From assembly GCA_964647905.1 (NCBI GenBank), contig CAZYJR010000020.1, positions 3,389 to 67,388 on the forward strand: 64,000 nt of DNA. The letters run 5' to 3'. The number at the start of each line of letters is the position of its first letter. Position 1 is the stretch's first letter. The stretch is from CAZYJR01 sp964647905. Lineage in GTDB: Bacteria > Desulfobacterota > DSM-4660 > Desulfatiglandales > HGW-15. The notes beneath the pieces were generated by a model. It saw only the letters and a program-made list of their open reading frames with translations, was not told the origin of the DNA and did not search any database. The translations under genes and the position numbers were made by a program. Positions 25,974-34,902 of this stretch are shown here, one piece after another.

Positions 25974-27404
25974 CTATATGTCCTCTCCCCGGGAATGGGT
26001 CTGCCGGAGCCCCGAAAGAGTCTCCCAGATCTCTTTCACCTGCCTCCGGGTCTCTTCCATACTCCCGCTGTTGTCTATTACGAAATCGGCGTAGCCCGGC
26101 TTCTCTTCTATGGGGAGCTGGGCGCGGAGCATGTTGGAAGCCTCTTCTTCGCTGATGCCGTCCCTTGCAGCCAGCCTCCGGATCTGCTCCTCGGCGGGAA
26201 TGTAGACGACCAGGATCTTGTGGAACATGTACTGGAGGTTTAGCTCCAAGAGCAGCGGCACCGCCACCTGGATCACCGAGCCGGGTCTCCGGGAGGCTAT
26301 CTCGTTCACCCGGCGGGCGAACCGCTCGAAGATCCTTGGGTGAGTGAACGACTCCAGCTTCTTTCTCTTTTCCATGTCCCGGAACACTATGGACGAGAGC
26401 CTCTTGCGGTCCAGGCGTCCGTCTTCGGACAGGACCTGCTTCCCGAAGTACTCCACTATCTCCCGGTAGGCGGGTTGTCCCGGCTCCACCACTTCCTTGG
26501 CGATTACGTCGAAGTCGATCATGGGCGCTCCCAGCTCCTCCAGCATGGATGAGACCGTGCTCTTGCCGCTGGCGATCCCCCCGGTCACGCCGACGAGCAG
26601 CCGGCCGTCCTCGCCCCGGATCTCCTTTGCGGTCCGCTCCAAGCGGGTGTAGGCCGTGGGGAGCAGGGCGTATACGTCCGACTCGGCTCCTGCAAAGCTG
26701 ATGGGGTATCGGATCCCGCGGCGGTAGAGGGACTCGAGCCCCCTGACCGCCTTTTCCACCGCCCGGGCGGGGAGGGCCATTACCAGTTCGTCGTCCTGGG
26801 CATGGCCGTATCTCCTCTCTCCGTAGCAGGGAATGGTGAGCTTGGGTCTGTCCTCCAGGTAGCATCTGGCCAATGCGTCCGCGCACGAAGTCTCTCCCAC
26901 GCAGGAGAACTCCATGACCTCGTAGTCCTCGAACTGGAGCGCGTTGATCAGCAGTATCACTTGGGCGGGGTTGCCGTAGATGAGCACGATATCCGGCTCA
27001 AAGGGATCGTAGACCAGCGGGGCCATTACCACGGCCTGGTATTTCCCGAGGGGGAGGTGAGGGATGGAGCTTTCATACTTCTTGCCGTCCTCCCGGCACT
27101 TGACCCAGACAATGCTCCTGAAGGTGCCGTCCATGTAAATGCCGGGCTTCTCCCTGAGCCCCAGCATGGCGGGGCACGAGGGAAGGGCGAAATCCGCGTC
27201 CTCCGCCCCCACGGTCCAATCGAAGTTCCGGACCAGGTTTATCATCTGGCAAAGCGTCAGGTTCCTCTCCGGTCGCCTGAGAAACGGGATGGTCTCCAGA
27301 TCCTCCTTGTTGTCCAGCATCTTGAAGGCCACGGGAAAGGAACGGAGTCTGAGCAGTCGTTCGAGCTTCTTGACCAACGGTTCCCACTTGGCGGTCTCTC
27401 CCAT
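25974..27404 (-). CDS. coaE: DUF169 domain fused to dephospho-CoA kinase (CoaE)
   Basis: A 476-residue fusion. Residues ~1-255 are DUF169 (VAFKMLDNKEDLETIPFLRR, LTLCQMINLVRNFDWTVGAE, VVMAPLVYDPFEPDIVLIYG, VGETSCADALARCYL, CYGERRYGHAQDDELVMALP). Residues ~270-476 are a complete dephospho-CoA kinase with Walker A GVTGGIASGKSTVSSML, the CoaE signature DFDVIAKEVVEPGQPAYREI and FTHPRIFERF. CoaE phosphorylates dephospho-CoA, the last step of coenzyme A synthesis. DUF169 has no established enzymatic role. ATG 27404 has AAGGAGC at good spacing. The frame stays open to 27470, but that extension looks non-coding. Confidence 0.9.
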   Translation of the reverse strand: MGETAKWEPLVKKLERLLRLRSFPVAFKMLDNKEDLETIPFLRRPERNLTLCQMINLVRNFDWTVGAEDADFALPSCPAMLGLREKPGIYMDGTFRSIVWVKCREDGKKYESSIPHLPLGKYQAVVMAPLVYDPFEPDIVLIYGNPAQVILLINALQFEDYEVMEFSCVGETSCADALARCYLEDRPKLTIPCYGERRYGHAQDDELVMALPARAVEKAVRGLESLYRRGIRYPISFAGAESDVYALLPTAYTRLERTAKEIRGEDGRLLVGVTGGIASGKSTVSSMLEELGAPMIDFDVIAKEVVEPGQPAYREIVEYFGKQVLSEDGRLDRKRLSSIVFRDMEKRKKLESFTHPRIFERFARRVNEIASRRPGSVIQVAVPLLLELNLQYMFHKILVVYIPAEEQIRRLAARDGISEEEASNMLRAQLPIEEKPGYADFVIDNSGSMEETRRQVKEIWETLSGLRQTHSRGEDI

Positions 27405-27494
27405 CGCGTTCGGCTCCTTCTGTTTCCGATGAGGGCTTCGAATCGCGCAGCAGTCATCGGGTGCGGTCATGTAAGCTTCAAGGGCGGTCTGGGC

Positions 27495-28598
27495 TCACCG
27501 CTCTTGATTTCCCCTGAACTCCACGGGTAGGCACCGCCCGGTCTTGATCGCCCGGATCAGGTCATGTTCGTCTCTTAACGAAGCCGGCAGGCGGGTGGCG
27601 TAGGTTCCCACCTCGGCCGCCTCATGGGCGTCGCTGCCTCCGGTCAGAGGCAGGCCCAGGCCCGAGGCCACGCGCCGGGCGAAGCGGTTCTCCTCCACGT
27701 TCACCTTCCCGTTGAGGACCTCCACTGCGTCCACCTTGGAGAATACCGGGCGGTCCATGGCCTTTCCGGCTGTAAGGCCCAGCTTGTCCACACCGAAGGT
27801 CAAAAACCCCCGGAAGGGATGCGCCGCTATCATTACCCCTCCTGACGCCTCCACGCCGCGCCGCAGATCCTCCAGGCGGATTATGCCTTTGACGTCTTCG
27901 TCAAAGCCGAAGACTAGGATATCGCCCTGGTCCGTGGTGATCTCGTTGCCCCGGAGGATCAAGAGGTCGTGTCTTCGTCTCAGGGCCTCCACCTGCTCGA
28001 GCGGCCATACATGGTTGTGGTCGGTAAGGCAGACTCCGTCCAGGCCTATACGAGCCGCCTCCTCCAGGACCTCATCCACCCCGGCCGAGCTGCACGGCGA
28101 GGCCGGATAGGTGTGGACGTGGAGATCGATGACCACGCCCGGCTGCCCGTCCTCATCCACGGCAAGCGTGCCCTTTGGTTCCGCGTCCTCTTCGCGGGGC
28201 TCATCCTCTCCGGGCCCCGGGCCTTCCCCCCGGGCCCGCATGCCTTGGTCTTCGACCAAACCCAGGGCTTCCCGTATCGAATGGCAGCACTCGATCAGGA
28301 TGTTGGCGAAGTGACGGCAGGCCCTGCGTCCCACACGTTTCTGGAGCTTCCGGGAGATCTCCTCTTCGTGCACCCTCAGCCCCAGGGCGCCTTCCAGCCG
28401 GTCCGCTGCCCTCGGGCATTCGGGGGTCGTCCAGCGTTTCCACCACCCCTCCACGCTCCTTATTTCCCCGGAGGAGCGGTCTATTACCATTCGCACCTCC
28501 AGGCCGTATATGTCGTCGTCCAGTATTCCGTGGGCCGCCACCGCCGAAGGCCCTTCGAACCATACGGCGACCCGCTTGCTCCTCAAGAAACCCAGCAT
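27495..28598 (-). CDS. DUF2889 domain fused to PHP-type phosphoesterase
   Basis: A 367-residue protein. The N-terminal ~120 residues resemble DUF2889 (DIYGLEVRMVIDRSSGEIRS, CPRAADRLEGALGL and CRHFANILIECCHSIREALG). After a charged linker (about 125-160) comes a PHP domain: VIDLHVHTYPASPCSS, VCLTDHNHVWPLEQV, LILRGNEITTDQGDILVFGF, GGVMIAAHPFRG and LPLTGGSDAHEAAEVGTYAT. The HxH, DHN, E, H and SDAH residues make the usual trinuclear metal site of PHP phosphoesterases. The substrate is unknown. ATG 28598 follows GGAGGATCGG. It begins 22 bases after the separate DUF2889 gene. Confidence 0.85.
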   Translation of the reverse strand: MLGFLRSKRVAVWFEGPSAVAAHGILDDDIYGLEVRMVIDRSSGEIRSVEGWWKRWTTPECPRAADRLEGALGLRVHEEEISRKLQKRVGRRACRHFANILIECCHSIREALGLVEDQGMRARGEGPGPGEDEPREEDAEPKGTLAVDEDGQPGVVIDLHVHTYPASPCSSAGVDEVLEEAARIGLDGVCLTDHNHVWPLEQVEALRRRHDLLILRGNEITTDQGDILVFGFDEDVKGIIRLEDLRRGVEASGGVMIAAHPFRGFLTFGVDKLGLTAGKAMDRPVFSKVDAVEVLNGKVNVEENRFARRVASGLGLPLTGGSDAHEAAEVGTYATRLPASLRDEHDLIRAIKTGRCLPVEFRGNQER

Positions 28599-28620
28599 CC
28601 GATCCTCCGCTCCGCTGTCT

Positions 28621-29139
28621 TCAGTCGGCATGGTTCTCGCCGGGGGGCTCTATGCCTTCCACAATGGAGCTCCCGGGCGCGAATGCGGCACAGCGGTTGT
28701 AAAGCCTTATATTTTTCCTGACCAGCCTTGCGAAGTGGGAGCGGGCCTCCTCCAGGTCTTCAGGCACCAGGGCAAGGTCGTCCTTGGTGAAATAAAGGAT
28801 TACCCCGTGGCAGCATTCCTCCACCATGAACACCAGTTGCCGGAAGGGCACCGAATCTCCGACCAAGCCCTGGATAATCTTGGACATCCCGGGGCCGATG
28901 CGAACACCCACGGCCTTGCCAAGGCCCCCGCAGTCCCGGGCTGCGGCCAGGTCCGGGCTGCGAATGACCCGGCTCTCCACCCCGGTTATCTCCAGATCGG
29001 GCAATGCCACTGTTATGGTCACCTCGGCCTCGGTCAGGGTGTCCTGCAGCCTGCAGGAGGCCCTGAGAGTCTCCCGGTCCAGCCTCTCCACCGATGTTGT
29101 GCGGTTCCTGGAAAAAGAGAGCAATTGCGGGATGGACAA
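28621..29139 (-). CDS. DUF2889 family protein
   Basis: A 172-residue protein of the DUF2889 type: FSRNRTTSVERLDRETLRAS at the start, VTITVALPDLEITGVESRVI, IGPGMSKIIQGLVGDS and VFMVEECCHGVILYF. The family has no known function. It starts with TTG at 29139, eight bases after AAGGAGG. It lies directly upstream of a second DUF2889 copy fused to a PHP domain, and downstream of an acyl-CoA synthetase. In anaerobic aromatic- and fatty-acid degraders DUF2889 genes often accompany acyl-CoA enzymes. Confidence 0.85.
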   Translation of the reverse strand: MSIPQLLSFSRNRTTSVERLDRETLRASCRLQDTLTEAEVTITVALPDLEITGVESRVIRSPDLAAARDCGGLGKAVGVRIGPGMSKIIQGLVGDSVPFRQLVFMVEECCHGVILYFTKDDLALVPEDLEEARSHFARLVRKNIRLYNRCAAFAPGSSIVEGIEPPGENHAD

Positions 29140-29222
29140 GGTCTCAGCCTCCTTTCATGCGGCAGGGCCCCAGCAGCTCCGGCCTCTTCCGGGTCGGGGG
29201 CCTTGGAGTGGTTTTCAGGGGA

Positions 29223-30953
29223 TCAGTCCTTCAGATTCAGGGTCTGACCCACCGGAAGCCCGAGCTCCCGGGCCCTTAGTACGCGCCGCAGGGTCTTGCC
29301 ACTGCGGGTCTTGGGAATGCTGTCCAGGAAGTCGATCTCCTGGACTACTATCTCGGGCGAGAGATTGGCCCGCAGGAATGCGCGGATCTCCTGCTTCAAC
29401 CGTGTGGAAGGCGAGAACCCCGGGTTGAGTGTTATGAAGGCCTTTATGGTGGATCTCCCGGAGCCCGGATCCCCTCCTTTGGAGATCACCGCGGTCTCGG
29501 CCACAGCCGGGTGCAGGTATAGGACGTGCTCGATCTCGTAGGGTCCTATCATCTTGACCCCGCCCACCTTGATGAGGTCGTCGTTCCTGCCTTGGTGGTA
29601 GTAGTAGCCTTCATCGTCCTCCAGGGCCATATCGCCGGTAAGGAACCAGCCTTCCAGGCGGAAGTATTCGGCATATCTCTCTTCTTCCCCCCAGAGCCCG
29701 CTCATCAGGCCCGGCCAACCCACCCGGAGGGCCAGCTCGCCCATGGCCATGGGGGGCAGGCGCTCCCCCTCCTCGTCCACAACGGCCGCTTCAACGCCCG
29801 GCACCGGCTTTCCCATGGAGCCGGGCTTTATGTCCATGGTGGGGAAGTTGGCCAAGCAGATTATCCCAGTCTCGGTCATCCACCAGGTGTCGTGCGGAGA
29901 ATGACCGAGGTTCTTGCGGGTCCAATAGAAGAGGTCCGGGACCAACGGCTCTCCCACAGTGGCTATGTGACGGAGACCGGAGAAGTCGTATCGGCCCGGG
30001 AGGTCTTCTCCGGCCTCCATCAACCGCCTGATGGTGGTGGGGGTGGTGTACCATACCTCCACCCGGTGCCGCTCCAGGGTCCTGTAGAGGTTGGAGGCGG
30101 TCAGAGGGTCGCCCTGGATCAGGGTGGTGGAGCCGCAGAGCCACGGCGCAAATGCCCCGTAAACCGTGCCCGTGACCCAGGCGGGGTCCGCCTCTGTCCA
30201 GACCACCGTCCCCGGCGCCAAGTCCAGGACGAACGTGCCGGTGGCGTGCATGCCTATCATGTCGTGGTGGGTATGTACGATCCCCTTGGGCATGCCGGTG
30301 GACCCGGAGGTGTAGTTCAGATACAGCGGCGCCCTCCGGGGGAAGAGTCGGTTCTCAAAGACAGGCGGCAGGCTCTCCGCTTCCCCTCGGGTGAGGACCT
30401 CCGAAGGGAAGACTCCGGGTAGCGGGTCCCTGGTAAGGAAGACCTTTCTCACGTACTCCATGCCCTCGGCCGGCAGGCGCTCGGCGAGATCAGGATGGGT
30501 GATGATGCCCGAGGGCCGGGCGCTCTTGATGCGCACCACCATCTCGTCATAGGTGATGGTGGAAAAGAGATTGCAGAAGATCACCCCGATCCGGGCGCAG
30601 GCCAGCATGGCGAAGTAGGTCTCAGGGGAAGGCGGATGAAATATGAACAGACGCTCCCCGGCTCGGAAGCCGTGCCCTGCCAGGAGATTTGCCCAACGGC
30701 AGGAGACCTCCATGAGCTCCTTGAAGCCGTAAGCCTCGACTCGTCCCCCTCCCTCGAAGATCAGCGCCGGCCTCTCTCGGTCATCGGGGCTCTCGGCCCA
30801 CCGGTCCACGGCTTTTTCCACGATGTTGATCCGCTCGGGCGCCGAGGGGAACAGCGTCTTCTCGGCCCGGTCCCAGGAGAATCCCTTTCTCATCTCCTCG
30901 TAAGGCCCTATCCGTGCCCCCGGATTTTCAGCCTTGACTCTCGCCCTTATCAT
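29223..30953 (-). CDS. Acetyl-CoA synthetase-like AMP-forming ligase
   Basis: A 576-residue adenylate-forming enzyme that activates acetate or a short-chain acid to its CoA thioester. The ATP motif is LYLNYTSGSTGMPKGIVHTH. Later motifs are TWWMTETGIICLANFPTMDI, WFLTGDMALEDDEGYYYHQGR and KVGGVKMIGPYEIE. The catalytic lysine motif is PKTRSGKTLRRVL; in Acs enzymes this lysine is the target of regulatory acetylation. It is shorter than typical Acs (~650), closer to AcsA of acetate users. It ends an operon that also encodes an AcuC-type deacetylase and a GNAT acetyltransferase, which fits control by reversible acetylation. Confidence 0.9.
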   Translation of the reverse strand: MIRARVKAENPGARIGPYEEMRKGFSWDRAEKTLFPSAPERINIVEKAVDRWAESPDDRERPALIFEGGGRVEAYGFKELMEVSCRWANLLAGHGFRAGERLFIFHPPSPETYFAMLACARIGVIFCNLFSTITYDEMVVRIKSARPSGIITHPDLAERLPAEGMEYVRKVFLTRDPLPGVFPSEVLTRGEAESLPPVFENRLFPRRAPLYLNYTSGSTGMPKGIVHTHHDMIGMHATGTFVLDLAPGTVVWTEADPAWVTGTVYGAFAPWLCGSTTLIQGDPLTASNLYRTLERHRVEVWYTTPTTIRRLMEAGEDLPGRYDFSGLRHIATVGEPLVPDLFYWTRKNLGHSPHDTWWMTETGIICLANFPTMDIKPGSMGKPVPGVEAAVVDEEGERLPPMAMGELALRVGWPGLMSGLWGEEERYAEYFRLEGWFLTGDMALEDDEGYYYHQGRNDDLIKVGGVKMIGPYEIEHVLYLHPAVAETAVISKGGDPGSGRSTIKAFITLNPGFSPSTRLKQEIRAFLRANLSPEIVVQEIDFLDSIPKTRSGKTLRRVLRARELGLPVGQTLNLKD

Positions 30954-30968
30954 TAGACCGATCCCTGC

Positions 30969-32018
30969 TTAGTCCGTCCAAACCCGATACCGGCGGTGGA
31001 CATCCATCGCCCTGCCGGCCAACTCCAAGGCCCGCCCGCCCGCCTCGCCCTCGACTCGCTCGGACCCTTCGTCGCGGAGGAGCACTCCCAGCACCTCTCC
31101 CACGCAGCGGGCGAGAGAGGGAGGATCATACCCCCCTTCGAGGGCCAGAAGCAAGGGAGGAGGCCGCTTCTCTTTTCCGAGGCGGCTGAGCAATAGGCGG
31201 GTCAAGCCCCCGAAGGCTCGCTCGGTCAGCCGGTTGCGGCCGACAGGGTCGTCATGATGTGCGTCGAACCCGGCGGCAGCCAGGATCAGCTCCGGTTGGT
31301 ATCTCTCCATCACCGCCCCCAGGACATGGTGGTATAGAAGGACGAACTCGGCGTCGGTGAGGTCCCTGGGGATGGGCATGTTCACTGTGAAGCCCTCGCC
31401 CTCTCCCCTCCCCGCTTCGTCCCAGTCCCCGGTATGGGGGTAGAGCAGTGTGTCATGGGTGGACAAGTAAAAGACCTCCCGCTCGCCGTAAAAGAGGTCG
31501 TTCAGGCCGTGGCCGTGGTGCACGTCCCAGTCCACCACGAGGATCCGCTTGAAGCCGTATCTCTTTCCGGCGAATCTTGCTGTGACGGCCAGGTTGTTGA
31601 AGATGCAAAAACCCGAGACCCGGTTGGGCAAGGCGTGGTGGCCCGGGGGGCGCACCAGGGCGAAACAGACGTCGCACTCCCCGGCCAGCATTGATTCCAG
31701 CCCCCTGATGCATCCCCCCACGGCCAGCCATGCGGCCAGGTATGTCTTGGAACTTGCAGGGGTGTCCGGGGCCAGGCTGGTGAATTCCTGCTCTGCGGTC
31801 TTCAAGACCTTCTTGATGTGAGCCGGAGTGTGGACAAGCTCCAGTTGCTCCATGGTGGCCATCTCGGCCTCCATGTCGATCAGCCCCTCGAGCGGCGGGT
31901 CTCCCGAATCTAGCATCCTGTGCACGGCCCGGAGGCGGCTGGGGTGCTCGGGATGGAGGTGCCCTGTCTTGTGCTCCAGGAACCGCCGGTCGCGGATTAT
32001 TCCCACCCTGGATTTCAT
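30969..32018 (-). CDS. acuC: AcuC-like protein deacetylase (class II/HDAC family)
   Basis: A 349-residue zinc-dependent deacetylase. The HDAC signatures are LVRPPGHHALPNRVSGFCIF, NNLAVTARFA, ILVVDWDVHHGHGLNDLFY, VFYLSTHDTLLYPHTG and ILAAAGFDAHHDDPVG. The Asp and His residues of DVHHGHG and the later Asp of GFDAHHDD are the zinc ligands. Bacterial AcuC proteins remove acetyl groups from acetyl-CoA synthetase. Here the gene lies 15 bases upstream of an acetyl-CoA-synthetase-like gene and overlaps the GNAT gene before it by 4 bases. Confidence 0.92.
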   Translation of the reverse strand: MKSRVGIIRDRRFLEHKTGHLHPEHPSRLRAVHRMLDSGDPPLEGLIDMEAEMATMEQLELVHTPAHIKKVLKTAEQEFTSLAPDTPASSKTYLAAWLAVGGCIRGLESMLAGECDVCFALVRPPGHHALPNRVSGFCIFNNLAVTARFAGKRYGFKRILVVDWDVHHGHGLNDLFYGEREVFYLSTHDTLLYPHTGDWDEAGRGEGEGFTVNMPIPRDLTDAEFVLLYHHVLGAVMERYQPELILAAAGFDAHHDDPVGRNRLTERAFGGLTRLLLSRLGKEKRPPPLLLALEGGYDPPSLARCVGEVLGVLLRDEGSERVEGEAGGRALELAGRAMDVHRRYRVWTD

Positions 32019-32503
32019 GACTCCGCCTGCATGATGAGTTCCATGGTGCGCTCGCTCTCGAAACGCCCGGCGTCGGTGAACCGGAAGCCCGATTTGAGGT
32101 AAAGGGCGATTGCCGGGAAGTTATAGGTGCCGACCGACAGCCACAGCCGCCTGAGTCCGCGTCCCCGGGCTTCCTTCAGTGCTTGCCCGGTCAGCCGCGT
32201 CCCCACGCCTCGGTTTCGGTTGTCCTGATCCACGAAGATCAGGTATTCGCCCCGGGCCTCGGCCGGGTCCGGGATTATGACCACGTGCCCTACGACCCTA
32301 TCCCCCCGAAGCGCCACCGTGTTCAGCCCGGCCTCCACCAGACGGCGTGCCCATTCCCTGCAGGCGGCCGGATCCTCCGGGGGGACGCCCTGGAACTTTC
32401 CCTTGGGGGAGAAACAGTCGTACATGGCGCAGAGTGCGCCCATATCCCCCTCCCGGTAGGGCCTTACCTCGAAGGCGAGGCCCGTTTTATCCCAGTGGAT
32501 CAT
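32015..32503 (-). CDS. GNAT-family N-acetyltransferase
   Basis: A 162-residue GNAT enzyme: FEVRPYREGDMGALCAMYD at the N-terminus, then VALRGDRVVGHVVIIPDP, and the acetyl-CoA pyrophosphate loop DQDNRNRGVGTRLTGQALK. The end (LWLSVGTYNFPAIALYLKSG) is the usual last helix and strand. It lies directly upstream of acuC, with a 4-base ATGA overlap, and so may be the acetyltransferase that opposes AcuC, the role AcuA plays in Bacillus. ATG 32503 follows GGGGAGG; a GTG at 32572 is an alternative start. Confidence 0.85.
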   Translation of the reverse strand: MIHWDKTGLAFEVRPYREGDMGALCAMYDCFSPKGKFQGVPPEDPAACREWARRLVEAGLNTVALRGDRVVGHVVIIPDPAEARGEYLIFVDQDNRNRGVGTRLTGQALKEARGRGLRRLWLSVGTYNFPAIALYLKSGFRFTDAGRFESERTMELIMQAES

Positions 32504-32763
32504 GCCGGCCTCCCCAAGGCGGAGGAGCTTCGGGGCTCGGGTCTCCCCGGGCTCTCGGATGAGCTGTTCCACGACCGGATAGGAGCCCCGCCGGGCAGCG
32601 GGGTGAGCATGTGGCCGCGCAGCTTGAGCGATGATATGCCGCGTCTTTCCACGTGCTCGCGCCCTTCCCCGGCCGCGGATCGAATCACCGTGGGTGCTGT
32701 GTAGGACTCGGCCGCCCTGTATCTTTCCACTCCCCTCCTGGAGATGTTATTTCGGGTCTTCAA
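32500..32763 (-). CDS. Uncertain small ORF (87 aa) coupled to the GNAT gene
   Basis: This frame fills the gap between the CoA-transferase gene and the GNAT gene. Its TGA overlaps the GNAT ATG by the classic ATGA. It can start at TTG 32763 or at an internal GTG that sits directly behind AGGAGGGG. The peptide is basic and Ser/Pro-rich toward the end and matches nothing I know. The overlap and the ribosome-binding site argue for translation, while its low-complexity C-terminus argues that it may be leader sequence. Confidence 0.3.
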   Translation of the reverse strand: MKTRNNISRRGVERYRAAESYTAPTVIRSAAGEGREHVERRGISSLKLRGHMLTPLPGGAPIRSWNSSSESPGRPEPRSSSALGRPA

Positions 32764-32788
32764 TGGAACACGGACAACCGGTCCCTCA

Positions 32789-34675
32789 TCAATGCGCCTT
32801 GGGCTTGTCCAGGCGGGCGCGGAGCACCACCATGTCCCCTTCGTAGGATGTGGATATCTCGTAGTGGAGCTTCTTGAAGAGCCGGATCATGGCCCGGTTG
32901 GAGGGATCCGTGTATGCCGCCAGGGCCTTGATGCCTTGTTCCCGGGCGGTTTCCACCAGCTTCTCCTGTATCACCGTGGATATCCCCTTGCCCTGCCAGG
33001 ACTTGTCCACGCTGAAGGCCACCTCCGCCGTGTTGGAGGCCGGCTCCAGGAAGTACCCGCCGACCGCTATGACCCGCTCGTAACCCGGATCGCCGATGAC
33101 CGCCACTATGGCCATGTCGTGGATGTAGTCCACCTGGAAGAGCCCGGCCACGTCCTCCCTGGCGAAGGCGGTCTTCTCGTGCATGAATCGCCGCACCACA
33201 TCCCTGCGGTCCAGGCTGTAGAAGTGCTCCTGCACGGCCCGCTCGTCAGTGGGCCTGGCGGGCCTGAAAAGGACGCGGCGCCCCTCCATCACCCTGGTCT
33301 CCTCCACCTTGAGGGGGTAGACGCTCCTGATGCTCTCGGCCAGGGTCCTCTCCTGACCCAAGAGGCCCATTTGCTTGGCCTCGTGAAAGAGTCGGTCGCG
33401 GAAATCGGGGTGGGCCACACTGATCAGGGCTATGGCCCGCTCCTGGAGGCTTTTGCCGAAGAGATTGACCACCCCGTACTCGGTGACCACGTACTGGACG
33501 TCACCGCGGGGCACCACCACCGGGATATCCCCCAGGGAAGGTACTATTCGGCTGGCCTTCCCGTCCATGGTGGTGGAGAACATCATGATCAGGTTCTTCC
33601 CCCCGTCTGATCTGGCCGCACCCTGGACAAAGTCCATGAACCCGTTTACTCCGGTGAAGTGGTTGTAGAGCAGGGCGTCGGCTCCCACCTGTCCTGTCAG
33701 ATCCATGGCCATGGCCATGTTTATGGCCACCATGCGGTTGTGGCGGGAGATGACCCCGGGGTCGTTGACGTAATCCGAAGGGTGAAACTCGATCCCTGGG
33801 TTGTCGTGAATGAACTCGTAGAGGTCAGAGGAGCCGATGGCCCCGCTTGCCACCAGCTTTCCCGCGTTGAAGCCCTTCCGCCTGTTATTGATCACTCCCC
33901 TCGCGGCCAGGTGCATGATCCCGTCGCTCAGGAATTGGGTGTGGACCCCCAGGTCGTTCTTGTCCGACAGCCCGGCCAGAAGGGCCTGGGGCGTGGCCCC
34001 CAGGCTGATCTGCAGGGTGGAGCCGTCCTCGATCAGCTTGGCGGCGTGCCTGGCTATGAGATTGGCCGATGGGACTTCCGGCGGGCTCCCCACGGTCAGG
34101 ATGTCCTCCTCTTGTTCCACCACCGCGTCCACCTCGTTGACGTGTATGAAGCTCCGCCCCATCACCCGGGGCATCTTGGGATTGACCTGGGCGATCACCA
34201 GATCGGCCGAGTGGGCCGCGGCCAGGGTCACGTCCACACTCACCCCCAAACTCATCCACCCGAAGTCGTCCGGCTCTGAGACCTGGATCAGGGCGGCGTG
34301 GAGCGGCATCTGGCGGGATTTGAACAGGCGCGGCACTGCCGAGAGGTTGACCGGGGTGATGAAGCGCTTGTTCGCTGAGAGCGCCCTGGGCTTGGCCGAA
34401 CCCAGGTAGAAGGTGCGTAGATTGAAGCTCTGGCAGGCTGTCTGATCGGCCATCATGGTGAGCGGGACGGTCTCCAGGCTGAGGACGCGGACGATCTCAA
34501 GGTCGGACAGGACCGGGGCGCGGGCGGCAAGCTCCCGCACCAGCGCCTGGGGCTCGCCGCAGGAAGACCCGGTGAATACCCGCTGGCCGCGGCGGATCAG
34601 GCCTACGGCCCCGGCCGCCGTGGTTCGTTTGGCCAGGTAATCATCCGGCCAATAGGGTCTCTTGGACTTGTCCAT
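32789..34675 (-). CDS. Acetyl-CoA hydrolase/CoA-transferase fused to a GNAT domain
   Basis: A 628-residue fusion. Residues ~1-440 are an acetyl-CoA hydrolase / 4-hydroxybutyrate CoA-transferase type domain (RRGQRVFTGSSCGEPQALVR, VNPKMPRVMGRSFIHVNEVD, LQISLGATPQALLAGL, GAQ-like GAIGSSDLYEFIHDNPGIEF). The segment VVTEYGVVNLFGKSLQERA carries the likely catalytic Glu. Residues ~460-628 are a GNAT acetyltransferase (FRPARPTDERAVQEHFYSL and SVDKSWQGKGISTVIQEKL). Proteins of this build move CoA between acids, and the GNAT part may acetylate a partner enzyme. It is the first gene of the acetyl-CoA operon. ATG 34675 gives the family N-terminus; the ribosome-binding site is weak. Confidence 0.9.
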   Translation of the reverse strand: MDKSKRPYWPDDYLAKRTTAAGAVGLIRRGQRVFTGSSCGEPQALVRELAARAPVLSDLEIVRVLSLETVPLTMMADQTACQSFNLRTFYLGSAKPRALSANKRFITPVNLSAVPRLFKSRQMPLHAALIQVSEPDDFGWMSLGVSVDVTLAAAHSADLVIAQVNPKMPRVMGRSFIHVNEVDAVVEQEEDILTVGSPPEVPSANLIARHAAKLIEDGSTLQISLGATPQALLAGLSDKNDLGVHTQFLSDGIMHLAARGVINNRRKGFNAGKLVASGAIGSSDLYEFIHDNPGIEFHPSDYVNDPGVISRHNRMVAINMAMAMDLTGQVGADALLYNHFTGVNGFMDFVQGAARSDGGKNLIMMFSTTMDGKASRIVPSLGDIPVVVPRGDVQYVVTEYGVVNLFGKSLQERAIALISVAHPDFRDRLFHEAKQMGLLGQERTLAESIRSVYPLKVEETRVMEGRRVLFRPARPTDERAVQEHFYSLDRRDVVRRFMHEKTAFAREDVAGLFQVDYIHDMAIVAVIGDPGYERVIAVGGYFLEPASNTAEVAFSVDKSWQGKGISTVIQEKLVETAREQGIKALAAYTDPSNRAMIRLFKKLHYEISTSYEGDMVVLRARLDKPKAH

Positions 34676-34902
34676 TCGGCTTATTCTTTCAGCCCGACCG
34701 GCTGTTCTTGTTTGCCCTTGGTCTGCCCGCCCGCGATTTGAAGCCTTCCTTCCTGGTATGGCCTCTCCGGTACAAAGCATAGGAGATCGGGGTCCGGGAG
34801 TCAACCTGGGGCCCTCGGGATTGCGCCTTGACACGCCCCATGGGTTTGAATGAAAATAAAACGCCCCCGGCGGCCCGGTGTGGATTTTCCAAGGAGGAAG
34901 CC

